This document shows positions 32,473 through 42,694 of a DNA stretch of 64,000 nucleotides, one piece after another. A program made the translations under genes and the position numbers. Within the stretch, counting starts at the first letter, position 1, and each line of letters begins with the position of its first letter. The DNA lies in contig CATKHK010000024.1 in assembly GCA_949751835.1 (NCBI GenBank), forward strand, positions 248,001 through 312,000, in the 5' to 3' direction. Origin of the DNA: Blepharisma japonicum (lineage: Eukaryota; Ciliophora; Heterotrichea; Heterotrichida; Blepharismidae). Below the pieces are notes generated by a model, which was given only the letters and a program-made list of their open reading frames with translations, searched no databases and was not told the DNA's origin.

Positions 32473-33093
32473 ATGGATCCAGAGCTACTTGAAATTGTGA
32501 GTCCGAAAGATTACTATGAAGCTTTCCTCAAAGAAGGATTCAGGCCTGATTATCGAAAAATAAACAAACCAAGGAAGCATGCAATTTCTATGTGTAATGC
32601 ATATTTAGTGGAAAATGGAGTTTTGGTAAGAATCGGAAATACAGCAATTATATGCGAGCTAGTTGATGGGAAAGGGGTTGAAGGATGAAGTGACCTCTCA
32701 TATTTAGGCGAAATAAATAAAAAAACGAGAATTAGGACTTTGGTAGATGATGGAAATTTGATTGAAGCTGTGAGCCTTGCTTATCAGATTGCAATTGATA
32801 GCCCAAGCATACTTTTCCCTTTTACGTTTTCTGAGCTTTTTGGATACACAATTAGAGATCCAAGAAAATGTGAAGAAAAATTATCTGAATCCCAGCTGAC
32901 GATTTTTCTTAATGAAGAAAAATGCCTTATACAGAAAAACTACTCAAAGGCTATATCACTTGTAGATTTGGAAAAATTAGTTAATGAATGCTCAGCGTTG
33001 ATAAATGCTGCAAAAAGGAATCTTTATGAATTGAAACAAAATAGATCGTTTGCAGGAAAATTTTACTCGACAAAGAATGAAGTAGGAAATTAA
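32473..33093 (+). CDS. RRP43: Exosome RNase-PH-like subunit, RRP43 type
   Basis: 206 aa. It begins like Rrp43/EXOSC8: SPKDYYEAFLKEGFRPDYRK, then an RNase PH fold with GVLVRIGNTAIICEL. It is a non-catalytic ring subunit of the RNA exosome. The family is usually ~270 aa, so about 60 residues are missing from the middle after VDGKG, although the C-terminal helices (LEKLVNECSALINAAKR) remain. A TGA Trp is near 32686. EXOSC7/Rrp42 is an alternative. Confidence 0.72.
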
Positions 33094-33158
33094 TAACAAT
33101 TGAATAATTTGATAATTATTAGCAAAAATTAAAATAATATATAACAAAAAATTAGAAT

Positions 33159-33641
33159 ATGGCGACTCCTACTAAATCTCGACCCCCTGCTCTGGTTTCC
33201 CCAAGAGGTGCTTCTCTTGGAGTAAGTCATTCGCAGCAGTTTGCTAGAAGTAGCAGTCCTTTTACACAAGAATCTCAGCTGAAGCGCCAACTTTCAGACT
33301 CTCGTAAAGATTTGAAAATCCTAATAAGTGAAGTGACCAAAATCAAAGAAACAGAAGCACAAGAACTCGGCGAGATTTGGAAATTAGTCAATTTAATTAA
33401 AGGAGACATTGGAGGATTTAAGAAATGAAATAGCTCAAATGAACGACCTCAAGATACCCAAAATAGGTCAGAATTTGGTTTGCTTGCAGATCAAATAAAT
33501 AGCTTGAAGGCACAAATAAAAGAAATTAGAGAAAAAACTGAAATTAAAGGAAGGGTCTGGAGAAGCCATGCGAATAGTGAAGAGCATTTATATTTGGCAG
33601 AAAATACGAGAAAGTCTGCGACTGTAAAGAATAAAAAATAA
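33159..33641 (+). CDS. Small coiled-coil protein
   Basis: 160 aa from MATPTKSRPPALVSPRG. The N-terminal 50 residues are Ser/Pro-rich, then a helical coil (KRQLSDSRKDLKILISEVTK) and a second helix (LADQINSLKAQIKEIREKTE). A TGA Trp lies at 33426. No known family. Confidence 0.72.
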
Positions 33642-33691
33642 AAAGAATTCATTAATTCTTTTGTCTTCAAAGTGCTTACTATTTTATTTAA

Positions 33692-33871
33692 CTAATATAT
33701 AGTGTGGCAATCAGACAAATCGAAAATAGATATGCAACCATTATCTTTATTTTCTATTATTGAAAGACTGCCCTGTTGAAAATTATAAACATACAGGTAG
33801 TCTTCTCTATTTAGTAGATAGTATAATTTCCATTTAAAAAATTCTTCAAGCAAAAATTTTGTAAAGTTTCA
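33692..33871 (-). pseudogene. Start-less gene fragment
   Basis: An open 180-nt stretch reads NFTKFLLEEFFKWKLYYLL and on through YVYNFQQGSLSIIENKD to CISIFDLSDCHTIY and TAG. Its codon choice looks like real genes here. There is no ATG, and upstream the frame meets two TAG codons with no standard intron. It is a likely remnant of a repeat-type (WD/Kelch-like) protein. The rest of the gap 33642-34284 shows nothing. Confidence 0.35.
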
Positions 33872-34284
33872 CTACTTCTAAAATAACTATATAAGTTTAC
33901 TTACTAGCTAGTTAAAAAAAATTCAAATTAATTTCTCAACTCAAACTAGATTATATAGATTTCACTTGTTTAAAAAATTTTAATTAAAAACTTTTTAAAA
34001 TACTCTTTTTTTATAACTAAAAATACCTTGAGTTTCAAAATTATTGCATCAGTCAAGGCATTTAAGCCGAATAAATAATTGCCCTATAATTTAATATTGG
34101 CCATTCAGACGAGAACTTATGTCAATATGATGTGAACAGATATGGCAAAATTCCTAAATAATTTTTATTTGAAAATTACTTAAAATATAAATCAAGGTTA
34201 GCGTCTTCGTTGATGCCAATTTTTAAATGGAAATAATCCATGTTTATCTGTTACATAATTTTTATTGTAATAAATATCATCATT

Positions 34285-35634
34285 ATGAAGCTAATCGAAA
34301 ACAAATTCTTCTCCTCAAAGAAAGCATTGATATTGCCTTTTTCTTTATTTCTAGCCAGCCTCTTTTTAATGCTTATATCTTTGACAGAGAGGAAATGAGC
34401 AGTGCTTGATGAAGGGGCATCGGTATATGAAATGAGTCTCTACCGGTGCAAAAATTGTCCTGACTATTATGGCCATTGGAGCTGGAACTGCTTTTCAGAT
34501 TATGCATGCAGTTCTGACCCTGGAATAGGTAGCTGTAAATTTTACAGCAATGGGCTAAAAGCTGCCAATTTCTACTTTGCTTGTGAAATGGTCGCTATTA
34601 TTTTTGGACTTATGGTGATAGAAAAATTAATTTTGGCCTTTTTCAATAAAGACTATGGGACCAAAATGTTTTTGTTTTCACTCGCAATAGGGATGCTTAT
34701 AGCTCATACACTTGGGATCAAATCATGGCTTATAATAAACGGTGCCAAATGGAGTAAACTGCAGAGAAGATGCACCTTTGAAGAGCCTTGTTTTTATGCG
34801 GAAAATGGCCCTGCAATCTCAATAATTAACATTTTCCTTTGTGCTTTCGCAGGTCTTTCATTAATTCCTACAATGTGGAAGCACACAAGTCCCTCCTCCA
34901 CAGAGTGTATGCCTTTTAATAGTTACATCAGAAAATACAAAGTTGAATCTTGGCTGAAGATTATAGGGTCACTATTTGTGACTGCATTTGTTACAGTGAT
35001 TGTTGCTATAAGCTATCTAGAATGGGTCCGAAGAGATTATAAAGATAGCTCTTGGAAAGGGTCTTTAGGTTACTGTCATACTTGTGATAAAAATATCAAA
35101 AATTTAGATTGAGAGTGTTTAGCTTCACGTGAATGCTTATCATCTCTCTCATCTGGAAGCTGTGAGCTCTACACAAATATGTTTAATGCTTATAGATGGT
35201 ATTTAGCTTTTGAATTTTTAGCTGCAATCTGCTCAGTTTTCTTCCTCCAAAATTATGTATATTTAATTTTCCAGAAAACTTATGGCTCAATAGTGATGAG
35301 TTATGTAATTTTTAATTAGACTTATGCAATCGCACTTTCTGTGTTCCATTTTATCGCGATGGTAATTTGGTTCGCACAAAGTGATTCTGAGTTAACTGGA
35401 AGTTGCCACGGGAAAGTAAATTCTACTGATGAAATAGCTATGTGTTTCTCTTTTGGTCCTTATGCACTTATAATTTCTAATTTCATCACGATTTCCATGA
35501 CTGTGATATTTTGTTATGTTTTTAGCAAAAGATTTAGTGGAGAGTTTAATTCAATTGAAGATTTAAAAGAAGATTCAAATAAAAATGATAGCACTCCAAA
35601 AACTGCTAGTGAAGACTTTGGCAGTAACGTTTAA
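34285..35634 (+). CDS. Multi-pass membrane protein with internal duplication, copy A
   Basis: 444 aa after removal of a 15-nt intron (35305-35319, gtaatttttaattag). About eight hydrophobic segments. Each half has an extracellular-type cysteine cluster followed by a conserved membrane pattern. First half: CKNC, WNCFS, CSSDPGIGSCKFY, then YFACEMVAIIFGLMVIEKL. Second half: CHTCDKN, WECLASRECL, SGSCELY, then YLAFEFLAAICSVFFL. It begins with an anchor (KALILPFSLFLASLFLML). The C-terminus is cytosolic and acidic. No known family; paralogue follows. Confidence 0.85.
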
Positions 35635-35895
35635 GAACTTATCTTATTAAATAACTTTTAAATATGGTAATCCATTTACATTATTTAAATTTGCATAAAT
35701 ACCCATGGGTAGTAATACATAATAATTATTTATTAGTAAAAGAAAACTATTTGAATCGAAGAGTCCAATTACCTAATATTAATAACTTTTATTCTTTATT
35801 AATCCAATGTAGTTGAAAATTTAAAATTTTAAATATACTAAATAAGCATATTTATAAGCAATAAACAAATAAACCAATCAAATTTAATATAATTT

Positions 35896-37224
35896 ATGGA
35901 AGCTGCTAATAAAAAGACCTGATCTAAAAGAGCTATTCTCGCGCCTATCTTTTCAATTTCAATATGCCTCTTTCTTATGATTATTTCTGTATTTTACCCT
36001 AACTGATCAACTCTCAGTCAAAATGAGATTTCATATCAATTTAGTCTTTTCAGCTGCCAGAATTGCGAGCCTATGTACAATAGATGGACTTGGCAGTGCT
36101 TTTCCAGCGTATGCGATTCCGATGATACTATTGGAGACTGTCAACTCTATTTAAAGGGCATGAATTCATCTTATGCTTATTTTTCGTTAGAAGCGCTTTC
36201 TTTTATTGCCGGACTGATTTTAATTGAAAAACTTATATTACTTATGATTGGCAAAATACAAGATAAAAACTCAATATTTTATTTATTGTCATTTATCATG
36301 GCAACAAGCCATATGATTGCAATTTCTGCATGGCTTAATTTAATTGAAGCTGATTTTATTTCATATAAGCCCCAAGTTGGTGCTGAAGAAGAGGTTTCAC
36401 TTCAATCAGAATCTGGGCCAGAAATTGCAAAAATCAATTGCTTGCTTTGCATATTATCTTTCATCTTATTGGTAGCTGTGCTGCAAAAGCAGTCTACTTT
36501 AAAATCCGTTGAGAACTCTATCAATGCACAGTTGGTTTGCAGAAAATATAAATTTGACTACTGAATGTTATTTGTAGGGCTTCTTTTTGCATCTGGAGTA
36601 GTAATCATCGTTATAGCACTATTAAATAGATGGGTTTTAAGGAATTCAGGTGGCAGTCTTTGAGAAGGTGGCCTTTCAAATTGCTATAACTGCGAAAAAG
36701 ATTTTTCTTATATAAGTTGAGGATGTTTATCATCTTTCTATTGTTCCATCGACTCTTCTGCAGGGACTTGCAAGCTATATAAGGATTTATCTAAAGCCTA
36801 CGAAGCTTATGCAGTAATCGAGTGCCTCGGATTTATCAGTTCGATTTTTTTCCTTCAAACTTATTTCTACCTCATCAATAAAAGAGATTATGGGTTCTCT
36901 TTTATGAATTATGTAATGCTTATATAGATTTGGGCAATCAGCATAGCAATGTTCAATTTCACTGCTACAGTTATCTGGTTTAACCAAAGCAAAGCAAAGC
37001 TGACGAAAAATTGTGATTCTCCAGCTGATATACATGAAGAGCCGACCATGTGCTCATCTTATGGGCCTTATACAATTTTGGTATCAAATATATTTTTTAT
37101 TCCTATGGCACTCATATTTTGTTTTACTTATCATAAAAGAAATGATGAGTCTAGACAAGTTATGCTTGCAGAAACCCACCAAAAGCAAAGTGACGATTTT
37201 TCAGATAAGAATGAAAATAATTAA
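35896..37224 (+). CDS. Multi-pass membrane protein with internal duplication, copy B
   Basis: 437 aa after removal of a 15-nt intron (36913-36927, gtaatgcttatatag), which sits at the same place as in copy A, right after a Tyr codon before TM7. It shares CQNCEP, WQCFS, CDSDDTIGDCQLY and SFIAGLILIEKLIL with copy A, and the second-half CYNCEKD, SWGCLSS, AGTCKLY. Many Trp are TGA (36562, 36661, 36718). It is a tandem duplicate with 262 nt between copies. The function is unknown. Confidence 0.85.
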
Positions 37225-37470
37225 ATCAATAATTATGTCGCTTAATATTATAAGAACTCTAAGGGAAAGAAATGGCCTTCAGAGGTCTTGGATGCTCATT
37301 TGAATATGTCTATTAATGCTCACTTGAACTATAACAGACTTGAGAGATTAATAATAGTTAGATAAAATGACTGCTCTTGAAATTTTCTTAAGCTTATAAA
37401 AATAAGAAAATCTAGCAATATATAATTGATAATCAGAACTAATATTTTATAAAGTTTAATTAATCATGTC

Positions 37471-38739
37471 TTACCAAGACTTTACCTTGTGGCTAACTTT
37501 AATCGATTTTTGAGCTCTATCATAAGCTGCATTGAAAGGTCTTTGCAAGGCACTTGCATATCTCTCCATTAAAATTTTCGCTTCTCTGAAATCTTCACAA
37601 AACCAATACATGCTTTGCAAGTCTTTTCTGTGATACTTTACGTTGCAAGCTTGGAAAGGATCGAAATGTCTTAGCTCAGGATGGATGCTGAGTGCGTGAT
37701 GAATTTCATCAACTGAGCTTAAAATTCTTGCCCCATGTACTTTTCGGTCTCCAGCTGAATTCATAATAAGTCCTATTTCAATTGAATAGAAATAAAGGTT
37801 CATCAATTTCTCAATGTCTTCTTCAGTAGCACCTAAAGATGCAAGCCCAATTTCTTGCACAAATTCAGCAAACTCTGGATCTGCTAGCATAGGAGCGTGT
37901 CCTATTACTTCATGAGCCACATCTGGGTCTATGCTGAAATAAGGTTGTGAATGATGTCTCATATGGATAGTTGTAGGGAATACTCTAAATGCCAAACAAT
38001 TTAAAAAATCGCGATCCTTTTCCATTCCTGAAATTGGCTTAAGCTGAAACCCAGTCTTCCCCATCAGATACTTGCTCACATTTCCGATTTGTGGAACTTC
38101 GTTTTCGGTTATAAGTCCTTTATTTTCCATTTCCTTGAAGTTAAGCAAAAATTCCTCACATGCTATTTTCTTATAAAGTGGTGACAGGGCATGATAAATC
38201 GTTTGCCATGTCTGAACTTCTTCATTCGTATATTGGATAATTGGAATTTTGCTGCTTAAAGTACAATTTTTGCTGATATTTCCAAGTTCCTGCCTTCTAG
38301 CCCAATAAATTGGATCATGGACGCCTGGATGATCGTTATGCAAAGGTCTTACCATTTGCTCCATTCCATCAATGTCATTAAACCGTCTTGGAAACCATGG
38401 AACCTCAAGGCTTCCTAATAGTGTGACGTCACCACAAACTTTTTTGATTTTCTGGCATACATTTTCCAATGAAGAGCTGGTTGGGGTTTCAACGTCGACG
38501 ATAAAAGTAAACCCTTTATCGGCGTCTATTAGAGATGCAGGTCTTGATTCAATGTGAGTTAAATTCAAATTGCTGTCAAGGATGGATTGAAGAACTTGAT
38601 TGAGGGAGCCAGAGTTGCTTTTCTGGAGAGTGAACATAAAAGCAGCCATATCAGTTATTTCAAATGGAGCCTTTGCGGAGCTTGACATAAATCTTTGAAG
38701 AGCTCGGTATAGCATTTTTATTTTTATAACCATCGTCAT
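37471..38739 (-). CDS. PAH: Phenylalanine-4-hydroxylase-type aromatic amino acid hydroxylase
   Basis: 422 aa. It uses tetrahydrobiopterin, O2 and non-haem iron to hydroxylate Phe, Tyr or Trp. Residues ~28-110 are an ACT regulatory domain (MFTLQKSNSGSLNQVLQSIL); ~120-420 are catalytic. Iron ligands are visible: H276 and H281 in DVAHEVIGH and E321 in YFYSIEIGL. Also TIHMRHHSQPYFSIDPDVAH and HDPIYWARRQ. No C-terminal tetramer helix is obvious. The ATG at 38715 (MLYRALQRFMSSS) would leave a mitochondrial-type presequence, so either start is possible. Phe versus Trp substrate is not decided. Confidence 0.92.
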   Translation of the reverse strand: MTMVIKIKMLYRALQRFMSSSAKAPFEITDMAAFMFTLQKSNSGSLNQVLQSILDSNLNLTHIESRPASLIDADKGFTFIVDVETPTSSSLENVCQKIKKVCGDVTLLGSLEVPWFPRRFNDIDGMEQMVRPLHNDHPGVHDPIYWARRQELGNISKNCTLSSKIPIIQYTNEEVQTWQTIYHALSPLYKKIACEEFLLNFKEMENKGLITENEVPQIGNVSKYLMGKTGFQLKPISGMEKDRDFLNCLAFRVFPTTIHMRHHSQPYFSIDPDVAHEVIGHAPMLADPEFAEFVQEIGLASLGATEEDIEKLMNLYFYSIEIGLIMNSAGDRKVHGARILSSVDEIHHALSIHPELRHFDPFQACNVKYHRKDLQSMYWFCEDFREAKILMERYASALQRPFNAAYDRAQKSIKVSHKVKSW

Positions 38740-39391
38740 TTTTAGATAAAAAACGGATATTAAATATGAAAATGAAAACCGATATATAAAGTATTAGTAG
38801 TAACTCTTCTTTCAAATTATAAATTATATTAATCTTTCTATCTATTTTAAATATCGCTTCTTTCTAACTTAAAAAAATTAACAATATTTTATAAGCTATA
38901 CATAATAACTTTTTAAGAAGACATAATAAGGAAATCAAGCTTATTAACACTTAAAATATTTTTCTATTTGTCTCATTCCTTATATTTTTTGAGTTTTTTT
39001 AGAGGAAATAATAAAAATAAAATTATGTCCATTGTTGATATTCCATAATGTATAATTCAATATTATATGTGCATATTATAATAAAACGAAATTTAAGAGA
39101 TAGATTAAAAAGTTATATGAATTCTAAATCTATATTAAGGCAAAGATAAAATAAGTAATTAAAAATATTTATCTTTCCAAATAAATTAAAGTATAATTGA
39201 TTTTATAAAATCTTAAGCTGTTATTTAGCCTGTAGCTTTAAGAGCTCATATTAATGATTCAATCTATGCTTGAGAGATATTTTTCTAATAAATTTAGCTA
39301 TTTATTTTGATGATCCAGAACACTGATTTATATGATACATAATACTTTATTTATTAGGAAGAGCATAAACTACCTAAAATGATAATTTAAA
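38740..39391. other. Long AT-rich intergenic gap
   Basis: 652 nt between the divergent hydroxylase and the unknown 622-aa gene. I see no ORF of note, tRNA or repeat. It contains the two promoters. Confidence 0.55.
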
Positions 39392-41260
39392 ATGGAAGAA
39401 ACTCCTATACAAAATCCATTTCAGGAGTTCGAATGTGCTTGAGTAATTTCTCATCTTTGAAAAGATCAAGCTCTATTTCCTACAAAGCTCCCTCTTTTAG
39501 ATACACTTCTGGCAGATCGCCATTCCTCGATGGGTATGAAATGATACTATACTGATCCCAAAGGATTTATAAGAAAAAGATCTGATGATTTAACAAAACT
39601 CGATATTTTATTATCGCGTTTCACAGGAGAACCTCTACCCAAAAAAGCTCCTTTAAGCTTAACCTCTCCACATCATAACTTAGATAGCTACAATGGAATA
39701 GTTGCGACTTATATATCTCACAATCAAATGCAGCCACTTTTAAAAAGTTTAGCCATTTCAAAAATTGCAGGAGGCGGTTTGAGCACTTCAGAAGCTATTC
39801 AACTGTTTATTAAAACCCGCGGAGAGCCATCAAGTCGGCTGCTAGTCGAATATAAAAAAAACGATGGAAAATGCTTATATACATATTACAAAACTTATGA
39901 GCAGCAGGAAAACACAATAAAAGTGCCATTCAATGGAATAAAATATCAAAGTGACCTTAAAAAGATGTGCGACAGCGCTATTGAAGCAATAGAAAAAAAT
40001 TCTGAATACAAAATCCAAAAAATTATTTTATGTTTTTTGGAGGACGAAAACAGGAGCTTGTGATTGCTTGGAAGTAAATATTGCATAGCGCAAAAAGTTA
40101 TCACAGTGAAAAATAGTTCTGTTGAAGTATCAAAAGATGCTCTATCTCCTGGGTCAAGAAGTCCAGGTTTAAGTATTTTTAATTCTCTTTCCACACCGAA
40201 AGGGAATTTTTCATTTATGTCAAAAAATGTTACCTATAATATGCAGAAAAACCGTATATTTAGAAATAACAAAAAACCATGCCCAGGAGATTTTTGTAAT
40301 TATATAGTTAAGGGTGAAGCACAAGTTGAAAAAAGCGACGCGGAAATTGAAGATCTTTTTACTGAAGTTCGTAAGTTATATCAGGGAGGAAGAGAAAAAG
40401 AAATTAGCAACGTGAAGTTGTCATTGAGAGTTGAATATTTATTGAAAGAAAGAAATAAGAAAAAGGCTCGTGTAAATAAAAATGAAATCCCATATAAATT
40501 GCTTCTGAAAGGAAAAGAGCTGTTAGAATTGGCTGATGTGGGATCTGATCAAACACATTTAGTTGAGCTAAAAGTTGACGAATTACTTGAAACTTTGAAT
40601 ATTTTAGAAAAAAACGAAAATCTGGCTATTCCAAGACACATTTCTCGATATTATGACACTGTGCACGTTTGCGATAGATGCTATGAAGTTTATAAAATTA
40701 TGAAGACTAAGCTGCCTCCCGATCCATGGACTGAAAAAATGAGCCCAAATAATTCAGTATCAATAAAATACACGGAAAATACATCACAGCACATTTCTTC
40801 AATTTCTAATCTACCATCTCCTAAATCCTCATATAGATCCAAAAAATCATCACATACTCACGGCTATAGCTCAGGCTCAATTCCAAGGCAATCAACTGAA
40901 TTCAATCGATTAAATTCTCCGAATTCATCTATTAACAGCATCGATGCAAATAATATAGATGATCTTCTCGGAGATATGCAATTGGCTTTGCTTCAAATAA
41001 AAACCAAAAATCAAAATCTCATAAAAAAAGAAAAATTTTCTGAAATCATAAAAAAAGCCAGCCAATTACACAAAAAATCTCAGCCAAGAATCAAAAAGAT
41101 CCCGACTTTTGGCCCAAAAAGATTTTCTGAGTCAAATACTGAAGCATTAATTTTGAGTCTTTTTCCTGATGCAAATGCTGATTTTAATAGAAGACCTGAA
41201 TCCAAAGTACAATGGCTATCATATTTAGAGAAACTTAAATGCCAATCATTTGGACAGTAA
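39392..41260 (+). CDS. Unknown 622-aa protein
   Basis: One frame from the ATG at 39392 (METP-like start MEETPIQNPFQEFEC); TGA Trp at 39440, 39467, 39557 and 40061. The N-terminal ~200 residues look folded (WYYTDPKGFIRKRSDDLTKL, KMCDSAIEAIEKNSEYK). The middle has a CDRCYEVYKIMK pair, and the C-terminal 250 residues are Ser/Asn/Lys-rich and likely disordered. No domain is recognised. Without TGA as Trp it would appear as two genes. Confidence 0.82.
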
Positions 41261-41320
41261 TTTACATTAATTAATTGTATTTCGTATTTTATTAAAATTA
41301 TAACTATAATTTAAAATAAA

Positions 41321-42412
41321 ATGCGACTAATTGAATTTCCTGACAGCCTCTTTGAAACAATAGTAAATTGGAAGTTTGCTATCTGAGCTTTATCAATAGA
41401 TTCACTGCTACTCTCAGGCTTATTGCTTCCATCACTGTTTTCGTCAGGTTTAATTCCTACAGTTTACTTGATCAAATCAAATTTATCAATCGGTTTTCTG
41501 ATATTTCTATCACTAGTCCTATGGTGCTTTTATTTAGCACATCTATTATTTTATGCTTATCTTGGATCTCTGAATTCAATGGAAAGAAAAGAAATTTTAG
41601 ATTATATTTTGAATGGATCAATGCTTTTGCAGCTCGCAATTCTCGATCTTGGGAATAATTCTAATAATGGCATTGAAATCTTGATTTGGGGCTCTACTTT
41701 TGCTTATTATTGTTTTTGCAGAGTTCTCAGTATTACTGCAAAGCTTAGACTTCAGAATAATCATGTAGGAAATTTAAAAGAATTAATTTTTATTCCATTA
41801 GGACTAGCAGCAGCTTTCATTATTGGAACAGCTAGCATATTTTCGAATGCAAATTTCAGCTTGATCTTACTTCTGAACTATGATGGGATTTTGGTATTAA
41901 AAGAAAGTCTAATTACATTGCACGTATTTAAACATAATTTCGCTTTGAGTAGAAAGCATGATTTGATTATCCAGCTAGCAGAGACCTCAATAAATGTGTG
42001 CAGATGGCTTCATTTAGTATTCTTTTATGCCGACTGGTTTCTTTCAAGCTCTCTTCAAGCTTTCTTTGTCATCATGAAACTCCAAAAGCTTGTCACAAAT
42101 TGATTCACAGTCACCAAAAAATATTTTCTTTATAATGCTTTTATGCGCGATTTTATTAAAAACTACCCACCACTTCCTCAGGAAGACTTATCTAAGCTTG
42201 ATGATGAAAGATGTTGTATTTGCTGAGAAGGCTTATCAAATCGTAAATGCAGCCGTATTTCATGTGGACATATCCACCACGTTGATTGTATTAGAACCTG
42301 GGTTTTAAATAGTGAGAAGAAGTGTCCGCTGTGCAAGCAAGTATTTTTGCAGCCTGAATCTTCCCGACAAAGCTCATTTTTGCGAAATTTACTATCATTT
42401 ATAAATGATTAA
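41321..42412 (+). CDS. Transmembrane RING-H2 E3 ligase, HRD1/AMFR (gp78)-like
   Basis: 363 aa. About six hydrophobic helices (SLLLSGLLLPSLF, IGFLIFLSLVLWCFYLAHLL) are followed by a RING-H2 near residues 300-345: CCICWEG, CSRISCGHIHHVDCIRTW, KKCPLC. This layout is that of ER-associated degradation ligases. TGA Trp at 41387, 42101 and 42224. It ends soon after the RING at a TAA, with no VIM or CUE; a CUE-like remnant lies 87 nt downstream in broken frames. Most similar to AMFR/gp78 or Hrd1 by layout. Confidence 0.85.
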
Positions 42413-42498
42413 CAGGTAATTTTTCTCGTGCCTTTACAAGTGATAATTTAAATGGATATCATTAATAGCATAATTTCTTATGGAATTGCATTCAATAA

Positions 42499-42667
42499 AA
42501 TGGACAACTAATAATATTTTCTCAAAATAGTGCTAGCGCAGGAGAGCAAAGAGAGCAAGAAGTGGAGAACGTGAGACAAATTATTCCTCATATTCCTCAT
42601 GAGGTTATTCGGGTGTGAGCTTGAAAGGACTGGATCAATGGATGAAACTATTGCAAGCATGCTTTAG
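42499..42667 (+). pseudogene. CUE-domain remnant behind the RING ligase
   Basis: Frame 1 reads SAGEQREQEVENVRQIIPHI then PHEVIR; one nucleotide later, in another frame, ELERTGSMDETIASML is followed by TAG at 42665-42667. Joined in sense, they fit a ubiquitin-binding CUE domain, the domain that follows the RING in gp78. No ATG precedes it; several stops separate it from the RING gene. It looks like a decayed C-terminus. Confidence 0.5.
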
Positions 42668-42694
42668 GATGAATAGATGAAAAAAAATTATTTA

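Noticed and set aside
39205-39300. Short plus-strand peptide-like stretch in the gap before the 622-aa gene
   Set aside because: Under 20 codons with no start and no intron support; likely chance.
42604-42619. Possible 16-nt intron joining the two CUE remnant frames
   Set aside because: Wrong length and ending (GAG), no A at position 10, and splicing would delete residues needed for CUE spacing.
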